Source: Halichoerus grypus (lineage: Eukaryota > Chordata > Mammalia > Carnivora > Phocidae). Taken from it: DNA of 64,000 nucleotides. The translations under genes and the position numbers were made by a program. The DNA is taken from NCBI RefSeq assembly GCF_964656455.1, contig NC_135715.1, positions 73,917,414-73,981,413 on the forward strand. The letters run 5' to 3'. The notes beneath the pieces are model-generated. The model made no database searches. It had not been told where the DNA came from and saw only the letters and a program-made list of their open reading frames with translations. Position 1 is the first letter of the stretch. Each line of letters starts with the position of its first letter. Shown here one piece after another: positions 1 through 12,339 of this stretch.

Positions 1-289
1 CCTCTCTTGTTCCTTCTACAGAAAGCACAAAAAAGTTTATATAGCTCCTGCTTGCCCCTCTCCCTCTGCCTCCTGACTGCCCCTGGTGCTCCTGGCGTGG
101 CCCCTTGTGGAGTGGCATGCCAGTTCTCTTGCCAACCGTAGATGTAATTAACGAAGTTTTCAACCACCTGTTGTCTCATGATCCATGGGCTTTGCCATAC
201 CTGAATAATAATAAAACCTACATTTAAAAACACTCCCAGGGGAAAAGTCAAGGTCTTCACACGGTCTAGACTCGGCTGCCCACTATGCT

Positions 290-560
290 AGCCATTAACT
301 ACATGTGGCTATTGAGCACTTGAAATGTGGCTAGTCAATATTGTGATGTATGGTAAGTGTAAACCATGCACCAGGTTTCAAAGACGATACCAAAAAGGAA
401 AAGTAAAATATCTCATCAATAATTTGCATATTGACCACATGTTGAAATAAGAATATTTCAGATACATAGGCTTCAAGAAAATATATTAAAATTAATTTCA
501 CCTGTTTGTTTTTACTTTTTTAGTACGACCACTACAAAATTTTAAAATGCATGTGTTGCT
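290..560. repeat. Old hAT-type MER element fragment (MER3-like)
   Basis: The block opens with catgtggctattgagcac and gaaatgtggctag, then runs into AT-rich sequence with atttcacctgtttg. I recognise this as one end of a common non-autonomous mammalian DNA transposon. A related end, gagccacatgtggctag, lies in CDK8 intron 9. The family name is from memory and the divergence is high. Confidence 0.45.
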
Positions 561-589
561 CTCATGTCTCTATGGGAGAGCCTGGTGGG

Positions 590-1085
590 CAGGCCCTGCA
601 TGATCAAACCCTGCCGCCTTTCTGGTTCATCTTCTTCTCTCTTCCCCCTCACCTGCTCTGTCCCGTCACACTGGCCTCCCCATGCTCCTTGAACGCTTCT
701 GCCCCAGCACCTCCGCATTTGCTGTTCTCTCTACCTGGAATGAGCCCTTAGATACCCGTATGGCTGGCTCCCTCACTGCCCCCCAACTCTACCCCACTTC
801 ATCTCCAAGTGCAGCCTGCTCTGGCCTCCCTCCCTAAAATACCAACATTACCCCCAAATTCCTCTCCCTCTTCCCTGCTTGATTTTTCATGCTTAATATG
901 TATCACTAGCTAAAATTTTGCTTGTTTCTCTTGTTTATTATCTATGTCCCCATCACACGAAAGCTGGTAACAGGCAGGGATTTAGGTCTCTTGTGCTCTC
1001 TGCTGTAGCCTCTGTCTCTAGAAAGAACAGCGCTTTGCACAAAGTAACAATAAATATTTGTTGAAAGAATGAACACAGGAAACAG
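590..1085 (+). repeat. L2 LINE 3' fragment
   Basis: Degraded L2-type text: gccttcactgg-like pyrimidine-rich coding remains, then the typical 3' end with tgcacaaagtaacaataaa followed by tatttgttgaaagaatgaa. The orientation is read from this 3' end. No intact frame remains. Confidence 0.6.
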
Positions 1086-1262
1086 GCTTTTAGCCTCAGG
1101 ATCTTCATTCCAAATGAAAGAATTCAAGTATACGTAACAGATAAAAACAAGGCTGAGGGTTGGAGCAAGGGAGAGGCCTGCAGGGAGTCTGGAGCTAGGC
1201 CGGCTGAGGAGGCCTGGCCATGGCCGAGAGGCACTCAGACCCAGGCTGGGCTGCTCAGACCT

Positions 1263-1320
1263 GTCAGATGGCAGTGGTGGGGTACCCGGGGGCGGTGGGG
1301 GTGGGGTGGTGGGGGTTGGA
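1263..1320 (+). other. G-rich tract, G-quadruplex candidate
   Basis: More than four runs of three or more G are separated by short loops within about 60 bases. Sequence alone shows folding potential only. No promoter or gene lies next to it. Confidence 0.4.
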
Positions 1321-1524
1321 ACGCGCCAGAAAGGAGAGAATGGATAATCTATATTTTTAAAAAGCTGCCTGTAAGATCAGCCCTTGGTGCTACTGCTTAT
1401 TTTTACAAGTGGAATGGGACACAGTGGATGAAGAACTGAACTGGCTTGGGAGGGCAGGTGGTCCAGAAGCTTGCTACTTTCTCAAGCCTCATCCCAGAAA
1501 TAATGATTAAAATCTGTGTTTAAC

Positions 1525-1740
1525 CTCATCTCCAGTGAATCCTGTGCGTATTGCTCTTCAAAATGCAGTCAGTTCCAGGAACAGATGACAGAGAGACAAA
1601 AATGTGATCTATCCATACAATGGGATAGTATTCAGTCTCAAAAAGGAAGCACATTCTGACACGGGCTGCAGTATGGATGACCCTTAAAGACACTAGGCTA
1701 TGTGAAATAATGCAGTCCCATGAAGGCCACATGTGTCTGC
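1525..1740 (+). repeat. Old L1 3' UTR fragment
   Basis: Contains the degenerate L1 tail signature tccatacaatgggatagtat, then a match to the gaatgaa / catggatgaccctt block. This is a mammalian L1M 3' end in plus orientation, with no coding capacity. Confidence 0.55.
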
Positions 1741-2039
1741 TGCCAGCCAGGCTTAGCCCTCTTGATTAGTGCCAGTTTCAACAACAAACACGCAGTCATT
1801 TCTCACCCCCACTAAGGGGAGGGTATTTCCTGGGCAGAGGTTTGTGTAAGAGCTTATTATAGAAAGCTCGTACAAAACAACGAAGAGTGAGGGAAAATGG
1901 CTGAGAGTAGTAATGAAGAGGGATTTAATAAAATAAGAAGCACAGATATGGGGCCAGTAAGTGTCAAAAGTGATCATTCTCATTAGTAATCAAACAAAAG
2001 GAAGAAAACATTACAAGAATGTATTTTTCATATGATGGG

Positions 2040-2620
2040 TTGGAAAAAAATTAAAGACTAGCCAGGGCTGGTGTAGGTACGAGGAAAACGACCCACATCC
2101 TCAGATTGGAGGGACTGTAAAAGGTACCTCCAAGGAGCGTCAGAAGCCTTCATAAAATACATATTCTTCCTATCATTCCACCTCCAGGAACTTGTTCTTA
2201 CAAAACAAGTGTTTGAGAGCACAAAGATACATGCACAAGATGACTCACTACAGTGTTTAGAGCTGCAAACAGAACCCAAACCTCTTAAATAATTGGTAAA
2301 ATACATTATGATATATCCACGTAAAAGAATAGTATACAACCATTTAAACTGATGCTGTGGATTATACTTCTATTTTTACTTATTTGGAAGGACCTTCAGC
2401 ATGTATGTATTGGAAAAGCAGTGTAAAGAGCCATCTGTGTAATAGGAGTCAAATTTGTTTTAAAAGGTCATATATATTTACATGGAAAAAGTCTAGAATC
2501 AAAGTTACAGTGGTTGTCTCTGGGTGGAAGGATTTGGATTATTATTGTTTTTCTGGTTGTTTGTATTGTATTATCTAATTTTCCTACAAAGATTATGTAT
2601 TACTAGAGTTTTTTGTTTTT
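2040..2620 (+). repeat. Old L1 3' end fragment
   Basis: Shows the series tatgatatatccac, agtatacaaccattt, acagtggttgtctctgggtgg and a TA-rich end, which matches the 3' UTR of ancient L1M elements. Heavily mutated. Short frames on both strands here are chance. Confidence 0.55.
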
Positions 2621-2819
2621 TTAATCTTCCATTTTGGTGCAGGAAAAGGAGGACACGTAAGAAAGCCTAGCTGCCAAGATTAAAGGTGTTTACAGGCTGA
2701 GCTCTTGCGTACTGTGGGATTGTCGCCTGCCAACTGAAAAGGGAGTAATTAGACTGAATGTCAAGGGATGAGCCATTCAGGGAAGCAGCGATCCCTTTGG
2801 AAGAAGCAGAATCCCCGGT

Positions 2820-3830
2820 GTTTACGAAGCTACCGGGCACCTAACGCCAACAAAGACACCAGGAATCCGCAAGCGGCACCACGCTCTCGGTAGAAAAGCG
2901 GTTTACCTCCTGCCCTCCCCAGCTGGCACGTAGGGGTACTGGGCATGCGCCGGGCTCAGCACTTGACCGCGTCCTCTCATCTAACCCCAACGATAACCCT
3001 GGGAGATGGTTATGGTGCCCGTTTGACAGTGGGGTGGTTAGTGGGTGCTGGAGCTGGATTTGAATCCAGTCTTCCTGATCCCAGAGCCCGCCTCTCTGCA
3101 CAGCCCCTGACTCTGTCCTCCCAGCTGCCGGGAAGTGACGGATACTCCAGGGTGTGCGCAGAGCCTCCTCCGGGACGAAGGGACACTTTCCCCAGCAACA
3201 GGCCAGGCCCAGGTCCCTTCCAGAGCCCTTTCCCGGTTAGCCGTGGGCCGCCGAAACAGTGCTGCCGGCCACTTGGCCCTGTCCGTGTTGTTTATTTTGC
3301 AGCAGCTCCGAGGGGTCTGGGTTTTGACCCGTGGCGCCCCCGCATGTTCCCACGGCAACCTGGACGCATCCCAGCAATGTTGTGAGAGAGCCACGGTCGA
3401 GCTGGAGGGCAAGGTCACAGGCACGCACTGCATGCCGTGGGAGGGAAGCCTGGCACGGGCCTCCCGTAGGGCACTGGGGGCTTCTGTAATCCGTGTTTGG
3501 AGTCGCACCGTTTTCACAGAGCAGCGAGCCCGGCAGGACCGCACGCCCAGAGCCCCTCCCCATCTACTCTGCCGGCTCTGCTCCAGCCAGAAACAATGCA
3601 CCGGCCGGGAGCGAACCGAGAGGAAGTCTGGTGTTGCGTTTCTTTCGGGGCAAGTTCAGAGCATCCCTGCCCAAGCCCTCCGCGCGTTCCCCTTGTGGAA
3701 GGCTGCGCAGGTTATACCACCCCCTGAGCTCCTGGGGGCGCTGTTCGCGCAGACTGAGGCGTGGATGTCGCCTTCGGAAGGCTTGATGTTGAGCCACGGC
3801 GGCACCGACTCCCCGTGACTGGTTCACAGC
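2820..3830. other. CpG-rich intergenic patch without a supportable gene
   Basis: About 1 kb that is clearly richer in G+C and CpG than its surroundings. It carries long overlapping open frames on both strands, the longest a plus-strand frame of 227 codons at 3135-3818 and a minus-strand frame of 187 codons at 3038-3601. Neither shows a domain I know, both strands are open at once, and GC-rich DNA has few stop codons, so I call no gene. A MIR-like stretch (ggatttgaatccagtcttcc) occupies about 2955-3090. The patch could be an old CpG island or a non-coding RNA promoter. Confidence 0.45.
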
Positions 3831-4054
3831 AAGCTGAAGCTAGGACAATCTACTGGGGACCCAAACAACAGCTCCTTTATCCAGGGCACACTTTTCCAGT
3901 AAACTCAACTGTACCAAACACAACCAAGTCATAGATGGGTAGGAGAAAAATCTAAAGTGGAAATGCAGATTTCTAAAGGCAGCATTTTAAAGTCACTCAC
4001 TAGCAAGTGAAATCAGGCCCTCAATCAGAGCAACCTGCTCTTCTCTGGTGCATC

Positions 4055-4440
4055 ATTTGGTTGCTATTAAAAAGTACCATAGCCTGGGTGGCTTATAAAC
4101 ATCAGAAATTTCTTTCCTATCGTTCTGAAGGCCGGAAGTCTGAGATCCGGGTGCTAGCCAGTCAGGTGCTGGTGAGGACCTTCCTCTGGGTTGCATGTCA
4201 CTTTCTTGTATCCTCACATGGTAGTCGTGCTGCTGGGTGGGGGTCGGGGGGACGGGGGAGCTCTTTAACTTCCCTTTTATGAGCTCACTAATCCGTTCAA
4301 GACGGTTCCACCCACATGACCTAATAATCACTTCCCAAAGCACTCCCCCCCAACACGATCACACTGAGAGTTATGATTACAACATATAGATGGGGCGTGG
4401 GGGAGGGGGAGGATAAAACATTCAGTCCATAGCACTTTCC
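4055..4440 (-). repeat. MaLR-like LTR fragment, antisense
   Basis: Plus-strand text such as taccatagcctgggtggctt, gttctgaaggccggaagtc, cctcacatggta, acatgacctaataatcac and ttatgattacaacatatag is the reverse complement of the conserved part of mammalian MLT/MST-type LTRs. No internal retroviral sequence flanks it, so it is a solo, degraded LTR. The subfamily is not assigned. Confidence 0.5.
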
Positions 4441-4819
4441 AAGTCAGTTTGGTTGTCTGGTTTCTTAGCCAACTGAAGAGGAGAAGAGCCTGGGAGCAGA
4501 GTGGGTGACTCTCGGAGGCCCCTTTTATTGTCCCCCTGTCCCCTAGCACCTGGGAATATTGGCTGCTGTGGACTCACAAGTGTCCCCTCCTCGGGAGAAC
4601 TGTCTTTGGCAGTACAAGATCCAACTCACCCGAGAGGTTAGAAGCACCCCCCACCCCATGCCCAAGCAGTCTGCGGCCAATAACTGCCTGACATAGGGGT
4701 GCACAGGGTTGGCTGCCTTGGGCGTCAGAATCCTTGTCTCAGTCTGTGCTTCCAGGAGACCTGAGCTAGAACTGAGAGATGTTGATGTACTGTTAGCAGA
4801 AATGGCCCCACCCCCATCC

Positions 4820-5535
4820 CCCACTGTTAATCAAGTCAGACACTTGGGTGTCATCTTTAACCCCTCCCTCACACCAGACAACACATCAAGCCCAAGACCT
4901 GCAAATTGGGTGCCTCATCTTGAGTCTGTCCATTCTTCTCTGTGCTCTGTGACACCACCCGAGTTCAGGCCACCGTCAGCTCCCATAGGTCTTGCTGCTC
5001 CTGCTTCTTCTCCTCTCTGTTCTCCTCATGTCGTCAGAGAGCATATTGGACCATGTGACTTCCCTAGTCAAACTGCACAATGACTTCCAGTCTATTTAGA
5101 ATGCAGCCCCCCTTGACAAGACTGGATATGACCGGGCCTGTGCTGACCTCGCCACTCACATGTCTCTGCCATCGTTCCGTCCACAAACCCCCAGCAACCC
5201 CACCTCCTCACCCGCCTCCAAACAACTAGAACCATTTTGAGAGTGTCTTGAATATGTGCAGGGATCTCTGGTACCCTGGACATGCTCTGTCTGGAAAGCC
5301 CTGCCTCACCTCAGTTCCTGGCCCACTCCTTCCTGTCCATCCCTCAGTGTGGGATTTGGACAGCCTTTCCCACCAGAAGCCACCTGCATCTCTCAGTGTG
5401 CCCCCTTCCCTCTTATGTCCTCTTTTGGAACAATTGCTTGTATTCTTAGTATCCTCAAGCACATGATGTCAGCGTTGGAAATGTTTTATTCATGGCCATA
5501 TAATGGGCACTCAGTAGTTATGTAATAAATTAACA
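4820..5535 (+). repeat. L2 LINE fragment
   Basis: Holds gacacttgggtgtcatcttt, accatgtgacttccctagtc, ctggaaagccctgcctcacc and an end near gggcactcagtagttatgtaataaat, all typical of the 3' part of L2 in plus orientation. The frames are broken by stops and indels. Confidence 0.6.
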
Positions 5536-5779
5536 AAATGGCAGTGGATGGCCTGATATCAAGAACTCAGAAAGCACAGCCATCTGGGGCCACCTTGTAT
5601 GGGACCAAGATCCTGGCTACTTACTCCCATGGCCTCTAAAGCATTTTGGCACGAGTCCAGAATAGTCTATTCTGACACAGGGAAGGAGAAACTAGCAGGT
5701 TCTCTGCGGAACTTCAATTTTAATAGGACATGTTCCAATTCTCTGCTCCAGTCACTCTGGCCTCCAAGAACAGGCAAGT

Positions 5780-6115
5780 AGGTGGTTGCACCCCCTCCAC
5801 CAGGCACCTGCGTAGCCGCCCACACCCCCACCTTTGAGGTGACTCTCAGTGAGACCTTCCCAGACCACACTGTTTCAAATCTCAACTCCCGTCCCTCATG
5901 CCCCAACACCCAATCCCCTTCTTTACTCTGTTCTTCTCCACAGCACTTACTACTGTCCAACATACCAATTATTTGGCTTATTTGTCTTGTTTATAGTCTG
6001 GCTGCCCGTATACCGCCAACTCCAGTAGGGCAGGGTTTATGGCTTTGTTCAGGGCTGTGCCCCCAGTTAGTCCAGTGCCTGGTGCACAGCTGGATAACTC
6101 TTTGTTGAATGAATG
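5780..6115 (+). repeat. L2 LINE 3' end
   Basis: Ends with ccagtgcctggtgcacagct, then tttgttgaatgaatg, the usual 3' end of L2. Upstream there are L2-like remains (gtgactctcagtgagacctt). Orientation plus. Non-coding. Confidence 0.6.
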
Positions 6116-6930
6116 TATAAGATAGAAGCATACCGCTGAGAATGGACACACAGGACACAGTCATGCAAATTTTGAGACTGGATTCAGGAAGTGTGAAGCC
6201 AAAAGCTTTGAAGCTGTGCTTGGCTGGTGGCCTGATGGTAAAAGAGAGCTTGGTGAAGACAGAAATACATCCTAGTTTTCTCTTCTTTCTTCTCTATCGG
6301 TGAAAATGATCTAAACACCAGGAGGGACTTACGTAATGACATCAGTTAGCTCTGAGATATTCCTGAGGGAAGACAAACTACTTTCTTCAACGTTTCTTAA
6401 TCACATCAAGCCTTCTCCTACCCCTCCTTCCAGGGCTGGCAGGAAATCCAATTGCCATGGTTTGGGGGAGGACTTTTCCCCATAAGGTTATTCAAGGGTC
6501 CTTGGTGTGGGGGGGGCACTTAAAGTGGCCTCATGCCACTCTGCAGCAGCTCCTTGCCCTGACCCAGGCCATGCATGAGAGGGCATGGCCCCCCACAAAT
6601 AACATTCTCACTCTCTCTCCCAAACCTGGCCACAGAGACCCATGTCGAGTCCCAGTTAACAGGCAAGTGTGTGGTCCAAGAAAGGGGAGGAAATTGGCAG
6701 CTGACACTGAAGGCTTTCCATGAATTCAGATAGGCAGGTCCACGGGAGGACCTCTCAGGGAGCGAGCGCGAGGCTCGTTGGAGGCACAGAGATGATTAGG
6801 AATCTTGGAGCAATTATGGGGAACTGGTAAGAGGCAAAATGACTATGGATATTCAAAGTGGGGTTGGGGGATACAGAACAAGGTGGATACCAGAAACAAA
6901 GACCCAATGAATGTGACCTTGAGTACTAAC
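6116..6930. other. Unannotated intergenic stretch
   Basis: I see no gene, no clear repeat and no structured RNA here, only short chance frames. Confidence 0.5.
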
Positions 6931-6939
6931 GAATGTCTA

Positions 6940-8135
6940 GGTTAGATTAACAAACTGATGGCATGCCATTCAGTTGATGTTTCATGCACATTAAGGAGAA
7001 GAATGAATGATTCTGGGGTGTTAACTTGTGTCCAGTTAACCTCATACTTCATTAAATTTCTTGATAGATTGAATTGCAGGATAAAAGAATACCTTCATTT
7101 TGGCAAGATGATTTAGGAATCTTCTTGATACTCATCTCTGTGGACACGTTGGGGAACCATTGGCCAGACGAGTCATCCATATCATGTACATTGCACACTT
7201 ACTGTGCTCTGCATTGAAATCACAAAGATGAATAAAACATGGTCCTTGCCTTGGAAAAACTCAGCGTGGTGAGCAAGACTTCTATGTAAAGAAGTAATTC
7301 TGATACGCTTTGATAAATGCTGTAATTCGGTCATTTGCGAAGTGCTGTATGTGATGGGACAAGCAGGTGACTTTGTAGTTGGTTGAAGAACATTAATTAT
7401 TCAACATCAAAGTAGAGGGAGGTCTCTCCTACTGTACCACAAAGATGTATATCAATTCTGTGTTGTCCAAACTCTTTTTAAAAGCTTACATGAAGACATC
7501 ATAGTCATGTTGATCAAATTTGTCAATGACAGCAACTTATGGGGGATAGCTAATACATTGGCCATGGAACAGGTTTCAGAAAAACCTTCAAAATCTGGAA
7601 AAGGTATGTCAACACTAAAAGATGAAATGGAAAAAGAAAAATGTAAAGTCTTGGGGCACCTAGGTGGCTCAGTCAGTTAAGCATCTGACTCTTGATTTCA
7701 TCCATGATCTCAGGGTTGTGAGATGGAGCCCTGCGTTGGACTCCATGCTCATCAGGGAGTTTGCTTGAGATTCTCTCTCTCCATCTCCCTCTGCCCCTCT
7801 CCCTTGTGCTCTCTCTCAAATAAATAAATAAATCTTTTTTAAAAAGAAAGAAGATGTAAAGTCTCAACTTATATTCAGATCTGAAAAGGTTCTAGAGGGT
7901 TTGGATGTCTTTAAGGTTGATGTAAACCAGTCTTACTCAAAGCTGAGTGAGCAATGTGATAGCTACAACAATAGCAGTTTGATGTCCAGAACAAAGAAGG
8001 TATTCATTCCACTTTATTCCATACTGATTAGACCACTTCTGGAATATTGTACTTTATTAATTAAAAGCACTCAACCAGGGTGGCAAAGAATCCATGAAGA
8101 CTGAGAGATATTGGGAGACCCAAGTATCTAGGGCC
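6940..8135 (+). repeat. L3/CR1-type LINE remnant, split by a CanSINE
   Basis: The part after the SINE, roughly 7865-8110, translates in frame to a stretch including IPLYSILIRPLLEYCTLL. This resembles the conserved thumb-region text of CR1/L3 reverse transcriptases (a Y-x-x-L-V/I-R-P-x-L-E-Y-C pattern). The left part around 7430-7640 reads as the same kind of degraded LINE. The element is ancient and dead. The CanSINE at 7652-7853 is a later insertion into it. Confidence 0.5.
7652..7853 (+). mobile_element. CanSINE (tRNA-Lys-derived SINE), plus
   Basis: Starts with ggggcacctaggtggctcag (the tRNA-Lys-derived head), continues through a CT-rich middle and ends in aaataaataaataaatc. It is flanked by an 11-bp target-site duplication, atgtaaagtct, at 7641-7651 and 7854-7864. 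The duplication shows it landed in the L3-like LINE. Several changes from the usual head suggest an older copy. Confidence 0.9.
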
Positions 8136-8930
8136 TGCTCCATCCTGGTGTCACAATAGAAGCCTCAAATGAAACCCATCGTTCTGCACAGTCTCTGCCC
8201 CTCCTCAGAATGAAGAGCCCATTAACATGACAGCCCTTGCCCCATGCATTAATGGGACCTAGAAATAGGTTTAGTTCTGAACTAAGGGGACCTCACCCCA
8301 CTCTGATGCTGTAAGCCGGTGGCTCCTTTTCTCCCCCTGCACTGAGGAATGGCTGACTCCCTTTTGCTGTAGTCTCTTGGGTATTCTGAGGTTTCACCAT
8401 ACCATCTTCTTTAACTTCAGCTGGTACCTGATGCCCTCCAGGTCTGAAGATCAGGCCAGTAACGTTGCAGTTGGAGGCTCTTGAATAAGGTAGTCCTATG
8501 TTCACTTTGCTTCTGCATGCCTCTCCTTCCCATCCTGCCCCAATCTCTGTTTCTTGGATCTTGCCAGCTGTTGGACAGGGATGTGCCAAGTCCTCAGTTG
8601 ATCTCTAACTGTTAGCTTCACTTCTGCCTCATGTCTGCTCTAACCAGTACCCCGAACACATGTAAGTGTGCATTCATGCATACACACACGCATATCAGCA
8701 CACGTGCACACACAAATACACTCCTATTCACAACCCACCCTCTCCCCTGCCCCAAGCTGTGCTCCCAAACCCCGAGTTCAGAAGTCTTTGATTTATTGTG
8801 CCAAGGGGTAAACCAGGGCAGATGGGTAAACACTCCACTGTGGCAGATTCCAGCTCAGTAAGAGAAACAATGCTGTAAAGACTCTTTGGCTTGGGGATAT
8901 TGTGGAACGGATTTCTAAGCTTATGGGGAG
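8136..8930. other. Intergenic stretch with a decayed CA-rich tract
   Basis: Nothing gene-like. About 8660-8720 is CA/CACG-rich (acacacacgcatatcagcac), a decayed dinucleotide repeat. Confidence 0.5.
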
Positions 8931-8934
8931 TTAA

Positions 8935-9080
8935 ACCAGGCCAGTGTCCTCAAATCTGGCCATACATCAGCCGGTTTAAGTGCAGAGTCCCAGGCCCACT
9001 CCAAACCTACTATGCTAGAATCCAGAGTGTGAGGTAGGACTGTATTCTCAGCAAGTTTACCGGACCGTTTGTTGCAGCTG
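8935..9080 (+). repeat. MER5-type DNA transposon fragment
   Basis: Contains gtcctcaaatctggccatac, then cagagtcccaggcccactcc and gagtgtgaggtaggactg, the layout of hAT-Charlie MER5 elements. Degraded and without a clear terminal repeat. Confidence 0.45.
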
Positions 9081-9704
9081 GGCCTGAGCCTGGCATCTGG
9101 ATTAGGTTATTGTTTCTAAAGCGAAGATCGCATTGGTGCTTTTTCATAATGATGATTCTAAGAGATCAAGGAACTGTTCAAAATGTTAATGAGTTTAAAA
9201 GGTTAAGTTTCAGAGTTCCTCATTCCTGAACACTGCTGGCAAATTCGGGATTGCTGTTCATATTTAAGGATGCTGTTGCTACTGGGGATTACTTTCTGCT
9301 TGTATGCAGCTAAAAGGTCAAGTGCATGAATGCCAGGCTTTTCCTAAGGCTGCGTTCCCAGAGTGTTTCAGGAAGAATTCCCTAGGGCACTGTCACGGCC
9401 TGGCCTTGGGAGCACAGCCTTGACCATGGCCTGCCTCTGCCAATGCTGGGAGTAGCCCTGAACATCTGCTTTCCTCTTGAACTGAGCCCCATAGGTGAAT
9501 CCACGATGTCAGGGCCAGGAGACAGCACATGACAAAGGGCTGTTCTGGCTAATTGCGCAGGAGATCAGACCCCATCTCCATTGGGAAATCAACCCATCCT
9601 CCTCTGTCTTACAGCCTGACCTCCATTTTCCTTCTCCTTAAAGAAAAAGGAGTTTTGAACTCCCATCATTCAGTACTTGAGATTAACATCTCTCTATACT
9701 TTTA

Positions 9705-9934
9705 TTTATTTATTTTTTATTTATTTATTTTTTTTTTTAAAGATTTTTTTTTTTTAATTTATTTATTTGACAGAGAGAGAGATAGCGAGAGAGGGAACAC
9801 AAGCCGGGGGAGTGGGAGAGGGAGAAGCAGGCTTCCCGCGGAGCAGGGAGCCCGATGCGGGCCTCGATCCCAGGACCCCGGGATCATGACCTGAGCCGAA
9901 GGCAGACGCTTAACGACTGAGCCACCCAGGCGCC
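9705..9934 (-). mobile_element. CanSINE, minus
   Basis: Reverse-complement CanSINE: T-rich end, atttatttatttgacagag, the purine-rich body, then gagccacccaggcgcc at the head. A 15-bp target-site duplication, ctctctatactttta, lies at 9690-9704 and 9935-9949. It is close to the common arctoid form and looks fairly young. Confidence 0.92.
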
Positions 9935-9960
9935 CTCTCTATACTTTTAAATATGTATCA

Positions 9961-9990
9961 CATATATAAATATATATATATATATAATGT
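9961..9990. repeat. (TA)n microsatellite
   Basis: A run of alternating T and A (atatatatatatataat) just beyond the CanSINE duplication. Confidence 0.7.
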
Positions 9991-11865
9991 ATTTATAATC
10001 TACCTACCTACCTGTCTCCCTATAATGCCTGACATTTATCTGGCCAATTCCCAACTCTTATATCAGGGACATACACTCTCTCTTTTTCAGTATATCACCT
10101 TGCCACGAATAAAATCTTTCCAATATCCAAAAAGAGGCTAATAATAACATTATTCATAGTCACAGTAGAACACTTTTTACTTCTTAGGGTTACATTTCAT
10201 CCCACCATACACTGAGATTCAAATAAGTGTGTGTGAACAAACTAGGACACATTAGTAATGCTGGATTAAAAGGGACTTTTTACTGAACAAGCCCCAAATA
10301 GTTGCAGTAATAGCTACGGTAACCTCTGTGTTAAGGACAGAGAGAGAGAGGACAAGCAGAGGAGGGAGCATCCAAGGGCTTAGATGTCCCTGGAGCTCTT
10401 CATGGGAATGAATGTGCATTCAAAATCAGAAATCCCACAACAGCTGCTCAGTGCATGGATGCCCATGAAATCCACCCACTACAAATCCGAGGCCTCGGTG
10501 GGATTTATGCACCAATTTGAAGGCAAAAAAAAAGGATTTTCTTCTATCAAAGCAACATACCAAGGGAGCCAGAGGCTCTTTGGTGTTCTTGAACAAGCAA
10601 AAGCATGTGCAGGGTCCTGCTCATCCTACCATCTGCAGCATAGTGCGAGTGTGGTGTCCCTCCCCCTCTGATCCTGTCAAGGAGTTTGGCCATCCCTCTG
10701 GGTTTCCTTTGTCTGCGTCAGAAAGCCCTGGAAAGTGTGGCACACAGGACTGGTCAGTATCACATCCTGTCAGAGACATCACTGATAGAGGAGTCAGAAG
10801 AGCAGAAATGCTGTCCCTGGTGGTCTTTGAGGCCCCTCGGCCAGCTTTGACAACCACTTCCTTAGGCTGGGGAGTGCCCATCCCCACAGGGGCCATATAT
10901 CACTCTTGCTCTTGGGAGAATCACACCTATGTTTGTCACCCGTTCTATGGGCCTGTTCTATGAGTCATATTGCATATCAGACGGACAATGAGAGTTTGGT
11001 TCATCCTCACTTCCTGGAGGCAAAGCAAGCATGGAGAGTTGGAGACAGGCCCTGGGTGGTGGTGTGTGGATGGGGCCAGCCATACAGGTAGCTGGTGCAA
11101 TGGGATGTTCCTCAGAGAAGTCCTCTTGCCCTAAAATGCCTTTTTCAACAGGAGACCAGGGTACCTGAGTTCCCATCATCACAGTTACTTTTTCAATGAA
11201 ATGACTCCATGAAGCTACTGCTTAATGGAAGGAATAAGGAATAATGCAATAATTCTGTGAATTGTTGTCTAGTCTCAGTTAGTTTGTAAGATTAGTTAAG
11301 TAGATCTAGAAGAAACCAAGAACAGATTAAGATTTGGTGGGAGAGTCAGGCCCATGGGTGTGGTTTGTGGGAAGCTCCGCGCCTGCACTTGTGTAGACTC
11401 CTGAAGAATGAGGGCTTTGAGCAGCCAGCAGGGGGCGGGGGAGGGATGGGGGCGGGAAGCCTAGGATAGGTCATCATAGGCTGGGGATCTTGAGAATATA
11501 TAATTGTCCTAACAGAGATGTTGTCACAGTGGACTCTGCCTGCAATTTCTACCTGTTACAATGAGGTGGAAGAGATGCAAGTGGAATTGATCTAAAAAGC
11601 AGCACAGAATCATTCTGAAAAACAACACTTTTTCCATCACCAGAAATCATTTGTTGATTGTTATGCTCAGGATCTGGACAAAAAAGAACCGCAGATTCAA
11701 TCTCTGCCTCCTTCAAGACTTGCCAATCAAAGAGAGACACAGAAGGAGGACACAGAGAGCAGGAAGAAACATTTAAACGTGAATGGGCGGTGAGATATTT
11801 ATAGTGTGTGTAAGTCTGGAATGCACAGATGCAATCCTCAGCACAGCTGGGAAATGAGCAGTGGG
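9991..11865. other. Unannotated intergenic stretch
   Basis: No gene or confident repeat. The longest plus-strand frame, 148 codons at 10517-10963, has no recognisable domain. A G-rich tract lies at about 11428-11456 (cagggggcgggggagggatg and on), another G-quadruplex candidate. Confidence 0.45.
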
Positions 11866-11869
11866 CAAA

Positions 11870-12200
11870 CCAATCAGTCAACCCATCCTTCATTCAGTCC
11901 CCCAGCATTCAGAGTGCTGGCCGGGTGCCAAGCCCTGCACTGGGAGTCTTGAGGTGTATAAGATGAAAAAAATATGGTCCTTAGTCTCAAGGAAGTTACC
12001 ATGAGAGGAGAGTTAAGGCAGACTTGATGGAGTGGTAATAGCACAGATGTAGAGTCAACCAGGCTGCCATCTGAATTCAATTTCAAGGTGCCACTCTGAA
12101 CCATTGTTTCCTTTTCTGTAACAAGGGGTGTTCGTACCCACCTCCCAGGGTTGTGTAAACATTGAAGGAGCTAATCAAAAGTCCAAATGCAATGAATGAT
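11870..12200 (+). repeat. MIR-type old SINE remnants
   Basis: Two adjoining pieces. At 11870-12000: tgccaagccctgcactggga and gtccttagtctcaaggaagt. At 12040-12200: tctgaattcaatttcaaggt, ccttttctgtaacaagg and cccagggttgtgtaaacatt, the core and 3' part of MIR in plus orientation. Confidence 0.55.
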
Positions 12201-12339
12201 CTAATAAATGTTAGTTTTCCTCCTTTCATTCACAAATTACGCTACCACGAGGCAGAGAGTGATGTGACACAAGAAAAGTGTTCTGAGTTCAAAGAATGGA
12301 AGTGCAATTATTTACAGCTGGGGAGCTCTGAAGAAAGTT

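Noticed and set aside
3135..3818. Plus-strand frame of 227 codons, the longest in the window
   Set aside because: No known domain, the opposite strand is also open, and it lies in GC-rich DNA where long chance frames are common.
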